Assembly (NCBI GenBank): GCA_039621445.1
Contig: CP154956.1
Location: 29,580,667 to 29,644,666 of the forward strand
Reading direction: 5' to 3'
Source of the DNA: Euglena gracilis
Lineage: Eukaryota > Euglenida > Euglenophyceae > Euglenales
DNA length: 64,000 bases
Made by a program: the position numbers and the translations under genes. The notes below the pieces were generated by a model. That model saw only the letters and a program-made list of their open reading frames with translations. It was not told the origin of the DNA and made no database searches. Of the stretch, positions 39,201 to 57,569 are shown piece after piece (the stretch's first letter is position 1; each line of letters opens with the position of its first letter).

Positions 39201-39771
39201 CTACAACCATGCCTATTCCTCTGCTTATTCAACTGCAGCTCAACTTGTTCAATGCCCCCCCCCAAGAGCTTCTGGTGTTGGCAAAGAAAACCTTCCTGGG
39301 GGTTAAACGTCCGCGAAATTTCTGTTCCTTCAGGTTTGCCTAAACATTTTCCATGCACATAATTGCTTTGCAATACCTGTGCTTCTGGGAGATGCCACAA
39401 GGGAGGTCAACAAGGGGAGAATGCAGTTTGCCTTGAGCACTTGGAACTCTACGTCCAGTTGGATACTCACGTGCTGTGTGTGTGGATTCTGCATTCTGAA
39501 CATGCAACACTGATTGATCATCACAAACCCAAACACACCCAAAACACACCACCACCTGCCTGCACCGCATGGAAACCCACATTCACGGCACCCACCCTCT
39601 CCCACACCTCAAGGATCCCTTGTTGACCGGGTAGCGCGGGGCGGGCGGGCTGTTGACCCGAATGTGTAGCGGGAGCCGGGGCTTGCACGGCGGCGGCTTG
39701 AAATGCATCGCCACATCAGCGGGGTCGGGGCACAGTGCTGCCAGCGGGGGGCAGACGCTGGTCGAAATGGC
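39056..39771 (-). CDS. Gene fragment: possible BPI/LBP-like lipid-binding protein, 4 exons
   Basis: Four exons (39608-39771, 39377-39465, 39292-39327, 39056-39200) join with matching phases (2, 1, 1). The product reads FKPPPCKPRLPLHIRVNSPP, VNKGSLSIQLDVEFQVL, ANCILPLLTSLVASPRST, then FHCGVDGKPIAFSGTIQNSP and FVVTAEGTEFVEVCLSTPHG. The alternating hydrophobic beta pattern around LSIQLDVEFQVL, followed by ILPLLTS, resembles the second domain of BPI/LBP proteins, but I could not test this. Start and end exons were not found. Confidence 0.45.
39292..39327 (-). CDS. Exon 3 (36 nt) of the BPI-like fragment
   Basis: Micro-exon between CCTGAAG and GGAAG|GTTTTC encoding TEISRTFNPQE. Supported mainly by phase. 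Confidence 0.35.
39377..39465 (-). CDS. Exon 2 of the BPI-like fragment
   Basis: 89 nt between GTGAG and CACAG|GTATTG, encoding IQLDVEFQVLKANCILPLLT then SLVASPRST. Confidence 0.6.
39608..39771 (-). CDS. Exon 1 (first visible) of the BPI-like fragment
   Basis: 164 nt after a C-tract and TTTCTGAG, donor TTGAG|GTGTGG. Encodes AISTSVCPPLAALCPDPADV, AMHFKPPPCKPRLPLHIRVN and SPPAPRYPVNKGSL. GC3-rich. Confidence 0.65.
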
Positions 39772-39986
39772 CTCAGAAAGGCCCCCCCCCGCCTCTGGCA
39801 CTTGTCCGGGCGATTGAAGAAAAGGCCGGGAAACAACCTTGGGGGGCCAAGCTCTTCCCCTCTCTTCCTCACATGCAAGCTTTCCCCCTCAAATTGGCTT
39901 CCGGCCCTAACTTGCGATGTTGGCCTCCCATTTTCAGGATTTTTTTTTGGCCTGTTTTGCGCACAGCCCACCGAAATTCTCTGCAG

Positions 39987-40075
39987 CTAGCGCCGGGGGG
40001 AGCCTGCCTTTGGGTTATCGCCTCTTCTAGCTTGCCGCAGAATTTCTGCTTCTTCACCCACCCCTTCCACGACCT
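39987..40075 (-). CDS. Possible terminal exon of another gene
   Basis: After ATTTTCCAG an 87-nt frame (VVEGVGEEAEILRQARRGDN then PKAGSPRR) ends at TAG (39987). Charged C-terminal tail look. No partner exon found upstream. Confidence 0.35.
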
Positions 40076-40172
40076 CTGGAAAATTGAAAATGGCAGCCAG
40101 GAATTCCTTTTGCTTAGACGGCCGGGAATGCACTTTTCTTGTTCAGTCACAAAATTCTGGCAGTTTTAGTGA

Positions 40173-42336
40173 AAATGCGCATCCGCGCATTCCGGAAGCG
40201 GAGTGCACCTGCGCATTCTGAATGGTTTGATGCCTCTTCCAGATTGGGGGTAAACACCACAAAAATGAGCTGTTTGGATGTTGCACGACCACAGGGACCA
40301 CCCCCTTGTATACTGCTTCAACTGCGTATCATGCTGCTTACAGCTGTTTCATGACGACTGCGGTACAGTGCGTGGCTGGATACACATTCGGCACACTCTA
40401 CACGACATGCGGAACACGGGCGACACAGGCCAAAATGGACCTAGGTGCGCCACCTTGTGTTCACCGATGTGTGCTGATGGCTTCCGGGGGCAGGACCTGG
40501 TGAACCCGCGATGATCATGGGAACTCCTTGCAGCCATAGAGACACAGCCCTCCCAAGGTCAAAACAATGGGGGTATCAGGGCCGAAGAATGCGCACCTGC
40601 ACATTTTTTGGAAACGAAAAAGAATGCGCAGGTGCGCATTTTTTGGAATGGACACAGGCTGTGGGAAGGGGGGAATACACGCATGCGCATTGATGTTGAA
40701 GGACGCACTGGGTATGGCCTGTTGTTTGCCTGCCTTGAATTCGAGTTGTGCAGCGCCATGATGTGGTTTCAGGCCTGCAGAACATGGGTTTTTGGGGGGA
40801 GATGAACCAAAAGAATCATCCTTGGCAACAATGTCGCTGTACCAGACCACACCCTGAAATGCGACACCTGCAGCGGTGTGGAAAATCCTAGGTGTTCGTG
40901 TCACAACACACAGGCAACCGTGCCCCACCCGGCGGAGGTGATGGGCCGGTTGTTGCCGGTTGTCCCCAGTGCAATAAGCACTGGGGATTGTGTCTGGTTC
41001 CACACACAGCCTCGAGAGCGAAACACGCCATCCATATTCCACTCCATGGAAAATGGATGAGAAAGGGACTTCAGTGCCCGAGGGAATTCCTCAGTGACGG
41101 GCACCCCGATTCCCAACTGCGGTCAGCAGTCTTTCATGCCATGAGTGAAAAGCCGGCGAATGCGCACTTGCACAAAAAAAAGTCCTGTGCCTTTCTTTAA
41201 ATCACAGCCACACTGCTGAATTTTGTACTCCCAGGTGGGCCTGCCTCCACCCAAGCTAACTCCCCCCGCCTGGCCTGGGTTTAAAACCACACGGCTGAAA
41301 TGTGGACCTCCCTGCGAGGATCCAATGGTGTCCGGGGACGAGGCAGCCCTGGAGCGAAACACGGCAGAGGAGGACCACCCCCTGTGGCCTTGTTGGCAAC
41401 AAACGTCACCCACCACACAGAACCCGTTTTTATCATGTACTCAGAGTCGACGCTCCAGCACTGAAACCACACAACCCCTGGCCGCTGTGAAGGCCAAGGA
41501 ACCCCATCTGCAATGGATGAAGTCAAACATGGCACATCGGGGTGAATGCGCCCCTGCGCATTCCCTTCTTCTGTCTCCCCTTGAAGCACCCTGGTGGGAG
41601 GTTGCCGCACAGGGCCATTCCAAACAACTCAGGACACAAAATGGAGGCACAGCCCAGGAGACGTCCACCCTGCTCTGGCGGCATCCACCTGTGCAATGAG
41701 ATGCCTCTGAAATCGCTAACAGACCACCAGTGCACCATGGGGGTTGCCCTGCCATAATGCTGTGCCAGCACTGGGTTCAGGAGTGCGAGACACAGCTCCC
41801 CACAACACGGAGAATGCGCACATGCATGCGCACTCCCCCTCACGGAATGAGCAGGTGCGCACTTTTGTGGATGCCCAGCGCTGCTCCCCTCCTGCCCTCC
41901 TGCACATAGAATCACAGCCAGCCAGCGAAGGAATGGGCTCAAGAGTGTGCACGTGCTCATTCTTGTGCCTCATGCAACCTCGAGAGGAGTCATTTATGTT
42001 GTTTGTCAGGGCTGTTCTGGTGGATGTAGTCTGGAGGTCCGCTCCGTAGCTTTTAAAACCAGTGACACATAGGAAAGGAGTGCAAGCCAGCCCCCCCCCC
42101 CCGTTCCATACCCAGCACCCCTTCCCAAACCCCATACCTAAACACAGGTGGTCGCACAGATGGTGATGTGCCGTGGCACCTATGAGAAGGGCCCGCGGGC
42201 TGCGTGCGGCACCGGAGGGATGATATGCCTACATGTGTCAAGGAGGGGTGCAGTGCACCGTGTGGAATGGCAAACAGCAGGCATCCCGAGGAGGGTAACG
42301 AGCCCTCCCCTGCAGACACCTGGTGTTGATTTAAAC

Positions 42337-42402
<66 letters not shown>

Positions 42403-42925
42403 CACCACTCTCTGAAAGCAGACTACAGGCACACACCAAACATTCGCCAACGCCCCCTCGTGCCCTGCTTCCAGCACAGGGCACAGAACCTCCTCTCCAC
42501 TCTAACCGTATAGCCAACAGTGCCCCCCTTTCCACAACCACCCCCGGGCGCCACAATAACTATCCAAAACTTCAGGAAAAGGCCGGGACGGGGAGGTGAA
42601 TGCGCACCTGCGCATTCACTGGGCACCACAAAACAGGAGGGACAGCGACAGGTACAACGGCTTCACCTGACCAGGGTTCGTCCTCCTGAAACAGCGTTTT
42701 GTGTCGCACCTGCTTCGGCAGACGGGGTTTCCCCCCTGGTCAGTGGAGGTGGTAAACCGTCATTTTGAAAACGAAAAAAATTGGTATACCCAGAAAAAAT
42801 CACGGGGGTCGAAGGTGCTGGTACCCATTTTGGTACCAGGGGTACCAAACTGAAACCAGCTGACGGATGCGCCGTCCCGTGAAGTGATGGGAACACAGTT
42901 GGTCAAAAAAGAATGCGCCGGTCGC
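40173..42925. repeat. Cluster of dispersed GAATGCGCA palindromes
   Basis: About twelve copies of GAATGCGCACCTGCGCATTC or half/variant forms: 40173-40192, 40202-40219, 40586-40605, 40622-40640, 40681-40692, 41158-41174, 41543-41562, 41812-41834, 41845-41862, 41943-41962, 42598-42617, 42911-42925. Arms are 7-9 bp. An outlier is at 49202-49226. No exon is supported in this 2.7 kb. Confidence 0.85.
42333..42402. repeat. (CA)n microsatellite
   Basis: Pure CA array. Confidence 0.95.
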
Positions 42926-45190
42926 AAAAAAAACCACCAAAAATGAAAAGTGCATGCCCGGCCGTCTAGGTTTCGGGCAAAGGTGGTGCTTTGCTCACCA
43001 TCCTGCCACCGACAACAAGGTGACGAAGCTCGACAACGGTTCTTACAAGAGTGGTGGGCATCTCCTCGCCACCATCTGACCCCAGGACGTCCAACGTACA
43101 CCACCACATTGCTAACCCCGGCAGGTGACACTTTCCACAAACACCTTTGAACTCCCCCCCACCAACCGCCACTTCGCAAGTAGACCAGGGGTGCATCCGC
43201 CATCAGTGCACAATGCAGGATGTGACGTTGGGGGTCTCGCCATTTGCGGGCGAGACCAGCCGCGACATGCAAAGGAGGGGGGCAGGAGGAAGGAGGTTTG
43301 AGGGGCACTGTGTGCATCCGTCCACGACCCATTTAAGAGACCTTTCCCCAAATAAAGATCCGAATAAGATTTGCGACACATTTTTTACACTTTAAATCCC
43401 CATTTCGGGACAAATTCTAATTCAAGGTCCCATTTCGGCTTCTTTTGGCATCCGTATGCCTTCCAGATGTGGGTCGCGCGGGGGGGGTGCATGGAATCGT
43501 GGACAGGGTTGGGCAAATTCTTCTCCGGGCCTGTATAACCCCTCACAGACTGTGTGCCTTTTGTGAACGTGTGGTCATTGGACCTTAGCCAGTTGGGTGC
43601 ACCACTTTGATATTTACCTCCTGTGCCGAAGGACATTGCTGAGTGAACAGGAAAACAAAAGGCGAAAAGGCGAGGAGTGCTGGGCGGTGAATATCCCTGT
43701 GCCTGAGGGACGACAGCATAACCTCTGACCAGGGCCCTCCCCCCAAGGTGGCTGCCCCTGCCCCGCACACACCGCGGCAAGGCGGGTCAGGTTGAGGGGG
43801 CGCTGGGGACGACGGACTGGCGGAGGGGGACGTGTGGACCAGCCATTACCCCTGTCACGGCCGAGGTAGGAGGGGGGGGCAGAGGGAGAGGGGGTCAGAG
43901 GGGGTGAGGGGATGTGGCGGGACGGGTCAGAGGGGCGGCTTGGACCATATAGTGTGACGGGGCGGGGGGGGGGTCGGGTCGGGGGGGGTGGAGGCTTTTT
44001 TGGGCTGCGGCCGGGGTTGGCAGCAGGGTGGGGCTTCCGGGGGTGATGGGGGGGGGGGTGGCTGCCGTCGGAGGGGGGAGAGCAGCGGGGGGTTGCTGTG
44101 GACGTTGTCCAAGGGGTGAGGACAGGAGGGAGCGCAAACGGCAGGCAGAGAGCGTCAAGAATGGGGGGGTCCAGCCCCGGCCGCCTCCACAGTGGGCACC
44201 CGTCTGACACGTCTGACGTTGCTGGGGCGGCGGCGCAGGGAACGCCTTGGACACGTTTTCTTTGCTTTTGGAGGCTGCGGGAGATGCCGGCCAGAGAAAG
44301 TCACGCAGGGGGAACCCCCTCACAGTGTTCGGCAACGAGGAGGGACGCCAGCAGTCTCTCACGTCCAGCATCTTTGTTTTTTTCAAGTGTAAACATCCCA
44401 AAATATTAATTGGATATATATACATATTAATCCATTTAATTAATTAATAACTTAAAATTTTAATTAATAATATATTATTTGGACATTTGAAGTCAAAGCC
44501 AAGGGGGTAAACTAATTTGGGGGAATAATATTGTTTTGGTGTTTCATCCAAGGTAAAAAAAAAAAGGTCCACTGGATGCATATTTATATAAACTTTTGAA
44601 TTATTTGGCATTCATATTGCCTCAACTCCGTTTTACCAAATATTTTTTTGTCAAAATGTGCTGTTTTGGAGGGAAACTGATCATTTTCCCCCTTGCTTGA
44701 TTTCCGTGTTTGTGGAAGGAGGGGGATACCATGTGGGGGGAATTGAGGAAAATATTATTTGGGAGGGGGATATACCTCTTACTAGGAGGCTACGAGGTTA
44801 TTGGTATTTTGTTCACTGTGACGAGGCTTCATTGATGACGGCATCACGATCACAACCACCATCTTATCACACATGTATTTTGACGGTGTGTGGCAATGAG
44901 CGTCTAAACAAATAGCATCACATGCCAAAATGTCACACCCATGGTCCAATGACCCCATTGCCCCCCCCCCCTTCGTTGCTGTGTACATCGAAGGGATGAC
45001 GTGCCTTCCTGCAAGGACCAAGGCCAACCCATCCACCCACCCACCAATTTCTGGCCTTCCCCCCCCCCTCTTGGGGTTGGTTGGTTTCCCACCAACCCAC
45101 CCACCCAGAAGGTTCAAAACCACACAGTCCCCCCCCCCAACTCTCCCCAACTGGGCTGTTTTACCTGTCAAGCTGCCGCAACCCCAGACT
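42926..45190. other. No supported gene; AT-rich island at 44395-44660
   Basis: 44180-44350 has a weak minus frame (PAASKSKENVSKAFPAPPPQ) with a possible acceptor, too uncertain to call. 44395-44660 is strongly A+T-rich (TTAATTAATTAATAAC) in contrast to its surroundings. The rest is C/G-tract rich. Confidence 0.4.
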
Positions 45191-45193
45191 CAC

Positions 45194-45247
45194 CCTGGAC
45201 AACCTTCCCCCGGCCCACTGGGATCCGATGGTCACCAGGTGCGGCGG
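45194..45247 (-). CDS. Small orphan exon
   Basis: 54 nt between CTGGGCAG and CCAGG|GTGAGT, a near-consensus donor. Encodes PPHLVTIGSQWAGGRLSR. It is preceded on the minus strand by a 16-bp minisatellite in the intron. Confidence 0.5.
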
Positions 45248-45249
45248 CT

Positions 45250-45345
45250 GCCCAGCACCGCCTGACCCCGGCACCGCCCGACCCCGGCACCGCCTGACCC
45301 CGGCACCGCCTGACCCCGGCACCGCCTGACCCCGGCACCGTCGGA
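45250..45345. repeat. 16-bp minisatellite (GCACCGCCTGACCCCG)
   Basis: Six head-to-tail units with single-base changes. Confidence 0.95.
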
Positions 45346-45434
45346 CCCCAGCACTGCCCCCCCCCCCCCCCCGCCCCCCCCCGCCCCCCCCGGCACGTCC
45401 TGACCCCGGCATTGCATGACCCCAGCACCGCCCG

Positions 45435-45566
45435 CCTCGGAGGCGCCCCCCTGCCCGCCCCCGCCATCCCAAGGGGACTGCGGGGGCCGCGGGGGAGCTG
45501 GGGCCCGGCGCAGCCACGGCGGCGCGGCGCGGCCCGGGGGCGGCCTCTGTGTGCAAGCTGCACAAA
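45435..45566 (-). CDS. Possible orphan exon
   Basis: After TTTGTGCAG the frame LHTEAAPGPRRAAVAAPGPS has high GC3 but low complexity. Donor unresolved. Confidence 0.3.
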
Positions 45567-46359
45567 GAGGCGGCCGGCGGGGGCGGGTCCTTGGAGGGAG
45601 AGAGCAACCGAGTCAGTCCGGCCCATCCCGTCGCTCACCATCCCCCCCCAGCACTTTCGATTTTTTCGAAAACGAACCCCGTTGGACAACACGCCGGGTG
45701 GGGGTCCAACTGTGGGGGGGGGGGGGGGAGTGCTACACCCCTGCGCTACACCGCGCGCTTGGGGCAGAGACGAGCAAAATGGACAATTGGGCATATCGGC
45801 GATGTCTGCGGATACCATTCTTGCACCGTGGGCTACTTTTGGCCGATCTCAGTCTTCTGGTGTGGATAACAAACCGCTCACCCAAGGGGGGGGGTGGCGG
45901 GCGGGCCACAATTCAGCAACGGGATGGTCCATACCGTGGGCTGTGGCAGACCCCGGGCTTCCATTTTTTCCCCAATATGGAACGAGTATCACCGAAGAGG
46001 GGGTTTGCGTTTGAGTTGCTCGGGTTGGAGGAAGAACAAATGAATTGAAAAAAAAATAAAAATGAATTTTGTGAAGATTGCATTTGAGCCTCAGAAAAAA
46101 TGCCACGGACGTAAAGCTCGGCGAGGGGACCGCAGATCTCAGAAAGTGGGGAATGAAAGCATGGACCATGCGCATCTCCAGGAATTTAGCTGTCTCGCGC
46201 AACAAACATACCCCTCATTGCTGAAGCCGATGGAAATGTGCCCGGCTTGTACACTGCCTTCCTGAGAGGTCAATTTTCAATCATTTTTTTTTGATACACC
46301 AGAAAGCACAGTAAAGGCACAGTAAAGACTCTCAGCCTGGCACTGCGGACCTCAGTCGG

Positions 46360-46575
46360 CAATTCCGCCCGGGCAAAGGGCAGCCAGGGCGAGGCCTCCA
46401 ACTGTACACCAAAGGGTCATGCAGGCGGTGGGGCGGAGGACCTTCCACGCCAGGCGGCACGAGCCCAGCGCAAGTGAGTGCTGACCGACGATGCCCGGTT
46501 GCTCGTAGACAGCAATACCCCTGCAGCAGAGGTCGGCGCTGGCCGCCCGCCTCGCCCGCCGCAGCCCCGGCACTC
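46360..46575 (-). CDS. Possible terminal exon, unidentified
   Basis: The minus frame encodes RRARRAASADLCCRGIAVYE, QPGIVGQHSLALGSCRLAWK and VLRPTACMTLWCTVGGLALA, ending at TGA. GC3 is high in its first half. The hydrophobic end could be a membrane segment. Internal GTs may shorten it. Confidence 0.4.
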
Positions 46576-46668
46576 CCCCCCCCTCCCCGGCACTCTCACG
46601 CAGCCCGCCGCGGGGCGGAGGGGCGACCGATATGTCGAATACCGATGTCGATGTTCGATATCGGTAAT

Positions 46669-46707
46669 CCATATATCGAATATCGAATACTGATATTCGA
46701 TATATGG
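46669..46707. repeat. Perfect 16-bp inverted repeat, 7-nt loop
   Basis: CCATATATCGAATATC, then GAATACT, then the exact reverse complement. It lies inside a 120-bp cluster of TATCGAATA motifs (46630-46755) that give further weaker stems. Confidence 0.95.
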
Positions 46708-47099
46708 AATATTGAATATCGGTATTCGATATTCCACCGCATATCGAATACCGGCCACAGGGGTATTTCGGTGGTTCCTCGGGGGGGGGGGCACCGTCCA
46801 CGTTGGGGCTCATGCGTTCTGGAGGGTGGGGGATGCTGAGCAAGCCCCCTGGCAAAAAGGACGGCGGGTCTGCAGAGCGACAGACCGACTGGACCCCGCC
46901 CCAACGGTGGCCCCCAACCTGCATGCCGGCCATTGAGGACCTCCCTGGCCCATCTCCACGTCCGAGAATGGACCCACACGGAGATATGACGGTAATACGA
47001 GCACGCTGACCGGGCGGAACAATCACCAAGCCCCCCCTCCCCTCTCAAGAATGGGCCGAAAAGCACCTCCGTGATGCCTCGACAGATGGACCGTCAACC

Positions 47100-47205
47100 T
47101 TCAACCACGCAGGCGAAGGCAGCGGCAGTGCCGCGGGGCGCCCTCTCTGACCAGAGCCAGCCCTCCGGCGGCTCCGAGGCGAGCCCAGGGCGGGGGCACG
47201 TCAGA
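47100..47205 (-). CDS. Possible orphan exon
   Basis: Frame DVPPPWARLGAAGGLALVRE then GAPRHCRCLRLRG with high GC3 and a possible donor CGTG|GTTGAA. Confidence 0.35.
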
Positions 47206-47582
47206 ACGTGGAGGGGCAGGGGAGGGAGGGGCTGGGGGGTGCGGGATGATAGGGAAATGGGGCTGCGGAGACGGTGTGGGAGGATGGTTCTCCGGAAGCA
47301 GGGCCTGGGACCGATGGGCCGCGACCCGCTGAGGATTTGAAGGGCCGCGCAAAAAGCGCTTCACAAGTCTGGAGTGACATCCCGCAAGATCAGAGGCGCG
47401 CCAAAGCCATATGGCGCCAGGTGATGGAGGCCCCAATTACCACCGACTCTCTGTGCGGCATCACCAAAAAAAAATCAAATGAAATACCTTGTCGCATTTC
47501 CATAAACCTCAATTTTCTGTGCTTTGCTGTGAAAAATGATGTGCCTCCCATCCTTTTCTCGGGGTGCTTCTTTCCCCGTTTG

Positions 47583-47726
47583 TCAGTGGCCAGTGTCCAT
47601 AAAACAAGCATTGAACGACGGATGGCGGTATGCTTCTTTCTGTGCTCTGTGGTGCATGAATAGCAAACGGTCCGGCGTGTTATTCACAAGAAACCGGTCA
47701 CCCTGGCGACGATAAACCATCCAGCC
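47583..47726 (-). CDS. Terminal exon of an unidentified protein
   Basis: Strong acceptor GCTTGCAG, then 47 codons to TGA: GWMVYRRQGDRFLVNNTPDR, LLFMHHRAQKEAYRHPSFNA, CFMDTGH. Phase 0, matching the exon ending at 48054. The ordered composition is convincing but I do not recognise it. Confidence 0.55.
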   Translation of the reverse strand, partial: GWMVYRRQGDRFLVNNTPDRLLFMHHRAQKEAYRHPSFNACFMDTGH

Positions 47727-48053
47727 CTGCAAGCGGGGGGGGGGGCGTGCGGGTTGCGGGGGTGATAAGCAGCGGCGTGAGGCACTAAAACGGCAGAAGG
47801 AGGGCCCCGCTGGCCCCAGTTCCAATCTGTCAGAGCCCCCCCTCCCCCCCACGAGCCCCCCCTATGCTTGGGGGCAGAGGGATGTCCCCCCTTCCCCTGC
47901 CTCCAGGGCTCTATGGGAAGGCCAGGTTGGGTGGGGGGGGGGGTAGTTGGACCCCCTCCCCCACTGCCCACCACATCGCGCTAGGAAAACTCCTTCGGCG
48001 CCGGAGGGAAAAAATTGACTAATAATTGACGCCCCCCAGAAATATGGGAAAAC

Positions 48054-48117
48054 CTGGTGGGGGTTCACCATCTCCACCACCCATGAGGTCTCGGGGGATT
48101 CCACCGCCTTGACCCAC
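48054..48117 (-). CDS. Exon of the same unidentified protein
   Basis: 64 nt between GAGCCCAG and CAG|GTTTTC. Encodes WVKAVESPETSWVVEMVNPH. It joins the exon at 47583-47726 in phase. Confidence 0.5.
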
Positions 48118-48426
48118 CTGGGCTCCCCATTTTCCAACTTCGGGCCTACTAATCAAAACGTCAATTGCACCAAAAAAACAAAAGATTAGGGTCGACCTCT
48201 GGGCGATGAAACACGCAATGCCATATGACACAGTGGCTTCAAAAAAAAAACGCTTCGAAAAAAAAACTCACCACAGCAGGCCATTGGAGAAACCAAGAAA
48301 TCCAAACTCTCAACCACAAAGAGTGCTGGATGAGAGCGCCAACCTCCAGTTTTGGGCTGTGCAACCTTCATCCGTGTGACGTGTTGATCTGAAATCAACC
48401 ACAGGAATCTCGGCCAAAAGCTTTGA

Positions 48427-48472
48427 AGGTTAGGGTTAGGTTAGGGTTAGGGTTAGGGTTAGGGTTAGGGTT
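48427..48472 (+). repeat. Interstitial TTAGGG array
   Basis: About seven TTAGGG units with one shortened unit near the left end. Confidence 0.95.
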
Positions 48473-48519
48473 ACACAAAAAGAGCAAGGATTCTGCGGCG
48501 GTGAACTTTGCTGGGAAAC

Positions 48520-48805
48520 TAGGGCGGTCCTTAAGCAAAAAAAAAAAAATCCCGTCCCGGCACAACCGAGAAATTTTTTTGAAAATCCATGACCGAAAAG
48601 TGGCCGTATTTTGCCCGAAACGGGTCGACTTCGGGAAAAAAAGTGATTCCTGGCACTTTTGGAACATCGCCCATCCGCCCATAGCGTCAAAAAATGCGTT
48701 TTTCGACTTTTTGGTTTTCGACCCCCGTTCAAGTCCCGGTCGATCCTTGGTCGGGGGGGCGGTCCTTAAGGGGCGGTCCTTAACGAAAAAAAACAAAAAA
48801 ACTTC
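48520..48805. repeat. Repeated CGGTCCTTAA motif
   Basis: GCGGTCCTTAA followed by A-rich and CCCGTCCC sequence at 48523-48560, repeated at 48755-48812 in a doubled form. Confidence 0.7.
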
Positions 48806-49055
48806 CCGTCCCTTATGGACCGCCCTGTGGGAAACTGCCAGTTTTGTCCTAAGCGAGCCGGGGCCAGCCCAGCCATAACAGGACCAAATGTGGCGCGGTC
48901 CTGGCTGTTGCGGGAGGGGAAGGGGGGACGCCTTTGAGCGCTCGGCCCTCGGATGGCAGTCAAAACAAAATTGAACAAACGCCACTCCCCTGCCCATAAA
49001 TTGTGGGGAAAAAAAGACTCTCCTAAAACAGACTCTGTGGCTGGTTTTTGCACAT

Positions 49056-49181
<126 letters not shown>

Positions 49182-49310
49182 AGGTAGTTCGTTAATGTGG
49201 GGGATGCGCACATGCACGCGGGATTCCGTGATTCTGATATTTTGGAGGGAAAGGGCTTGCGCGCTGTTTTAAAAACAAACAAGAGACATAGGAATTCGGT
49301 TGGTCGGTGT

Positions 49311-49405
49311 GTCACGCTGCAGTGCACATTGAATGGGGGATTTGGAAGAAAAAAAACAATGTCACGCTGCAGTGCACATTGAATGGGGGATTTGGAAAAA
49401 AAACA
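49311..49405. repeat. 50-bp tandem duplication
   Basis: GTCACGCTGCAGTGCACATT with the following 25 bp occurs at 49311 and 49361. Confidence 0.95.
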
Positions 49406-50362
49406 AGAGAACTGAAATTGGTAGTCACCGATTCGCATCAAAAACTAAAAGAGCGTCGTTGGGCCATGGCGGGACTGGCAATGTGTACGCAGCAGAACGG
49501 CGTGGCGTTTTTCTTTCCAGGCGAGGCTTCTCAAGACACAAACCCAAGCCGGTTTGCCATCCGGGTCTAAATCAGCAGCACACGAAGAGAAATGGTACGA
49601 GGGTGGTTCATCTGCGCTCACGGTGCACTGTTGGGCAGGTGAACACCGGAGGCTTCAACCAACGGGAAGGCACTTCCTGTCCGGGATAGACCTTCAGTTG
49701 TCCTTGTCCGCATGCAAAAACCCAAAAATTGCGTATTGATGAAAGCTTTCTTCCATTTGGAAACTGGGCTGAAATTTCAGGCGGCACCCAACAATAACAT
49801 CCAACCCCCTGGGGTGGAGGGCTCAGACATAGGACCAAACGGCAGCCCCATTCTACTTGGCCCCCTCTGGGAATTTCAGTAATGTGACCTGGGTGGGAGT
49901 CCCACCTGGATGGATGCTCATACAGGTCAAAAATTCCAGATCAATCGTTTTGGAGAACAAAACAGCAGAACAGAAAGGAATACCGGGGGGGGGGGGAATT
50001 GAAGCTAGATAAAATTAGACCCGACAAAATTGGAAGCCGAAAAAATTGGTGCCAAACCTGAAAACGGCCCGGAAAAAATTGGCAGGTTTTGCACGCAAGA
50101 TGACTGGAAAAAGGGTGATTTTCAAAATTTTGAGGCAGGATTTTCAAAAAAGGCCCGGAAAAATTTGGCAGGATTTCTGTACGCCAATTTTTTCCCAATC
50201 AATTTTTTCGGCATCCAATCCCCCCCCCCCCCGGTACTGAAGAAACGGGCCACTCCTTGAAACAGAGACGCAAGAGAAGGACCTTCCCCCCGGCCGGCAG
50301 CGCCGACGTCAGACTGGCCACGTCCAGCGGCGGTGCCGCGGCGGCGCCCGGAGGGGCATATG

Positions 50363-57066
<6,704 letters not shown>

Positions 57067-57192
57067 CTGCACTGCCCCGCAGGCCTCCGGCAGAGGGTTT
57101 GTCGGGCTGGGGCCCCGGCGAGACTGACCAGAATGGAGCCAGAACTAAAAGTGCTGGACCAATACATATATTCACACAAACTCACACAAATT

Positions 57193-57193
57193 A

Positions 57194-57280
<87 letters not shown>
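57193..57280. repeat. (ATC)n trinucleotide array
   Basis: Nearly 30 ATC units. Confidence 0.98.
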
Positions 57281-57282
<2 letters not shown>

Positions 57283-57292
57283 CATATTTTAA

Positions 57293-57530
57293 TTCAACTT
57301 TACTATACTATAATATACTATACTATGTTATACTATACTATGCTATACTATACTATACTATACTATACTATACTATACTATACTATACTATACTATACTA
57401 TACTATACTATACTATACTATACTTACCTATACTATACTATACTGTACTATACTGTGCTATACTATACATTATACTATACTTTTCTATACTGTACTGTAC
57501 TGTACTGTACTATACCACACTTTTCTATAC
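57293..57530. repeat. (ACTAT)n pentanucleotide array
   Basis: TACTATACTATACTA array with drifting variants at the right end (TACTGTACTG). Confidence 0.97.
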
Positions 57531-57569
57531 TATACCATGCTCTACTGTACTGTTCCATAGCCATCTACC

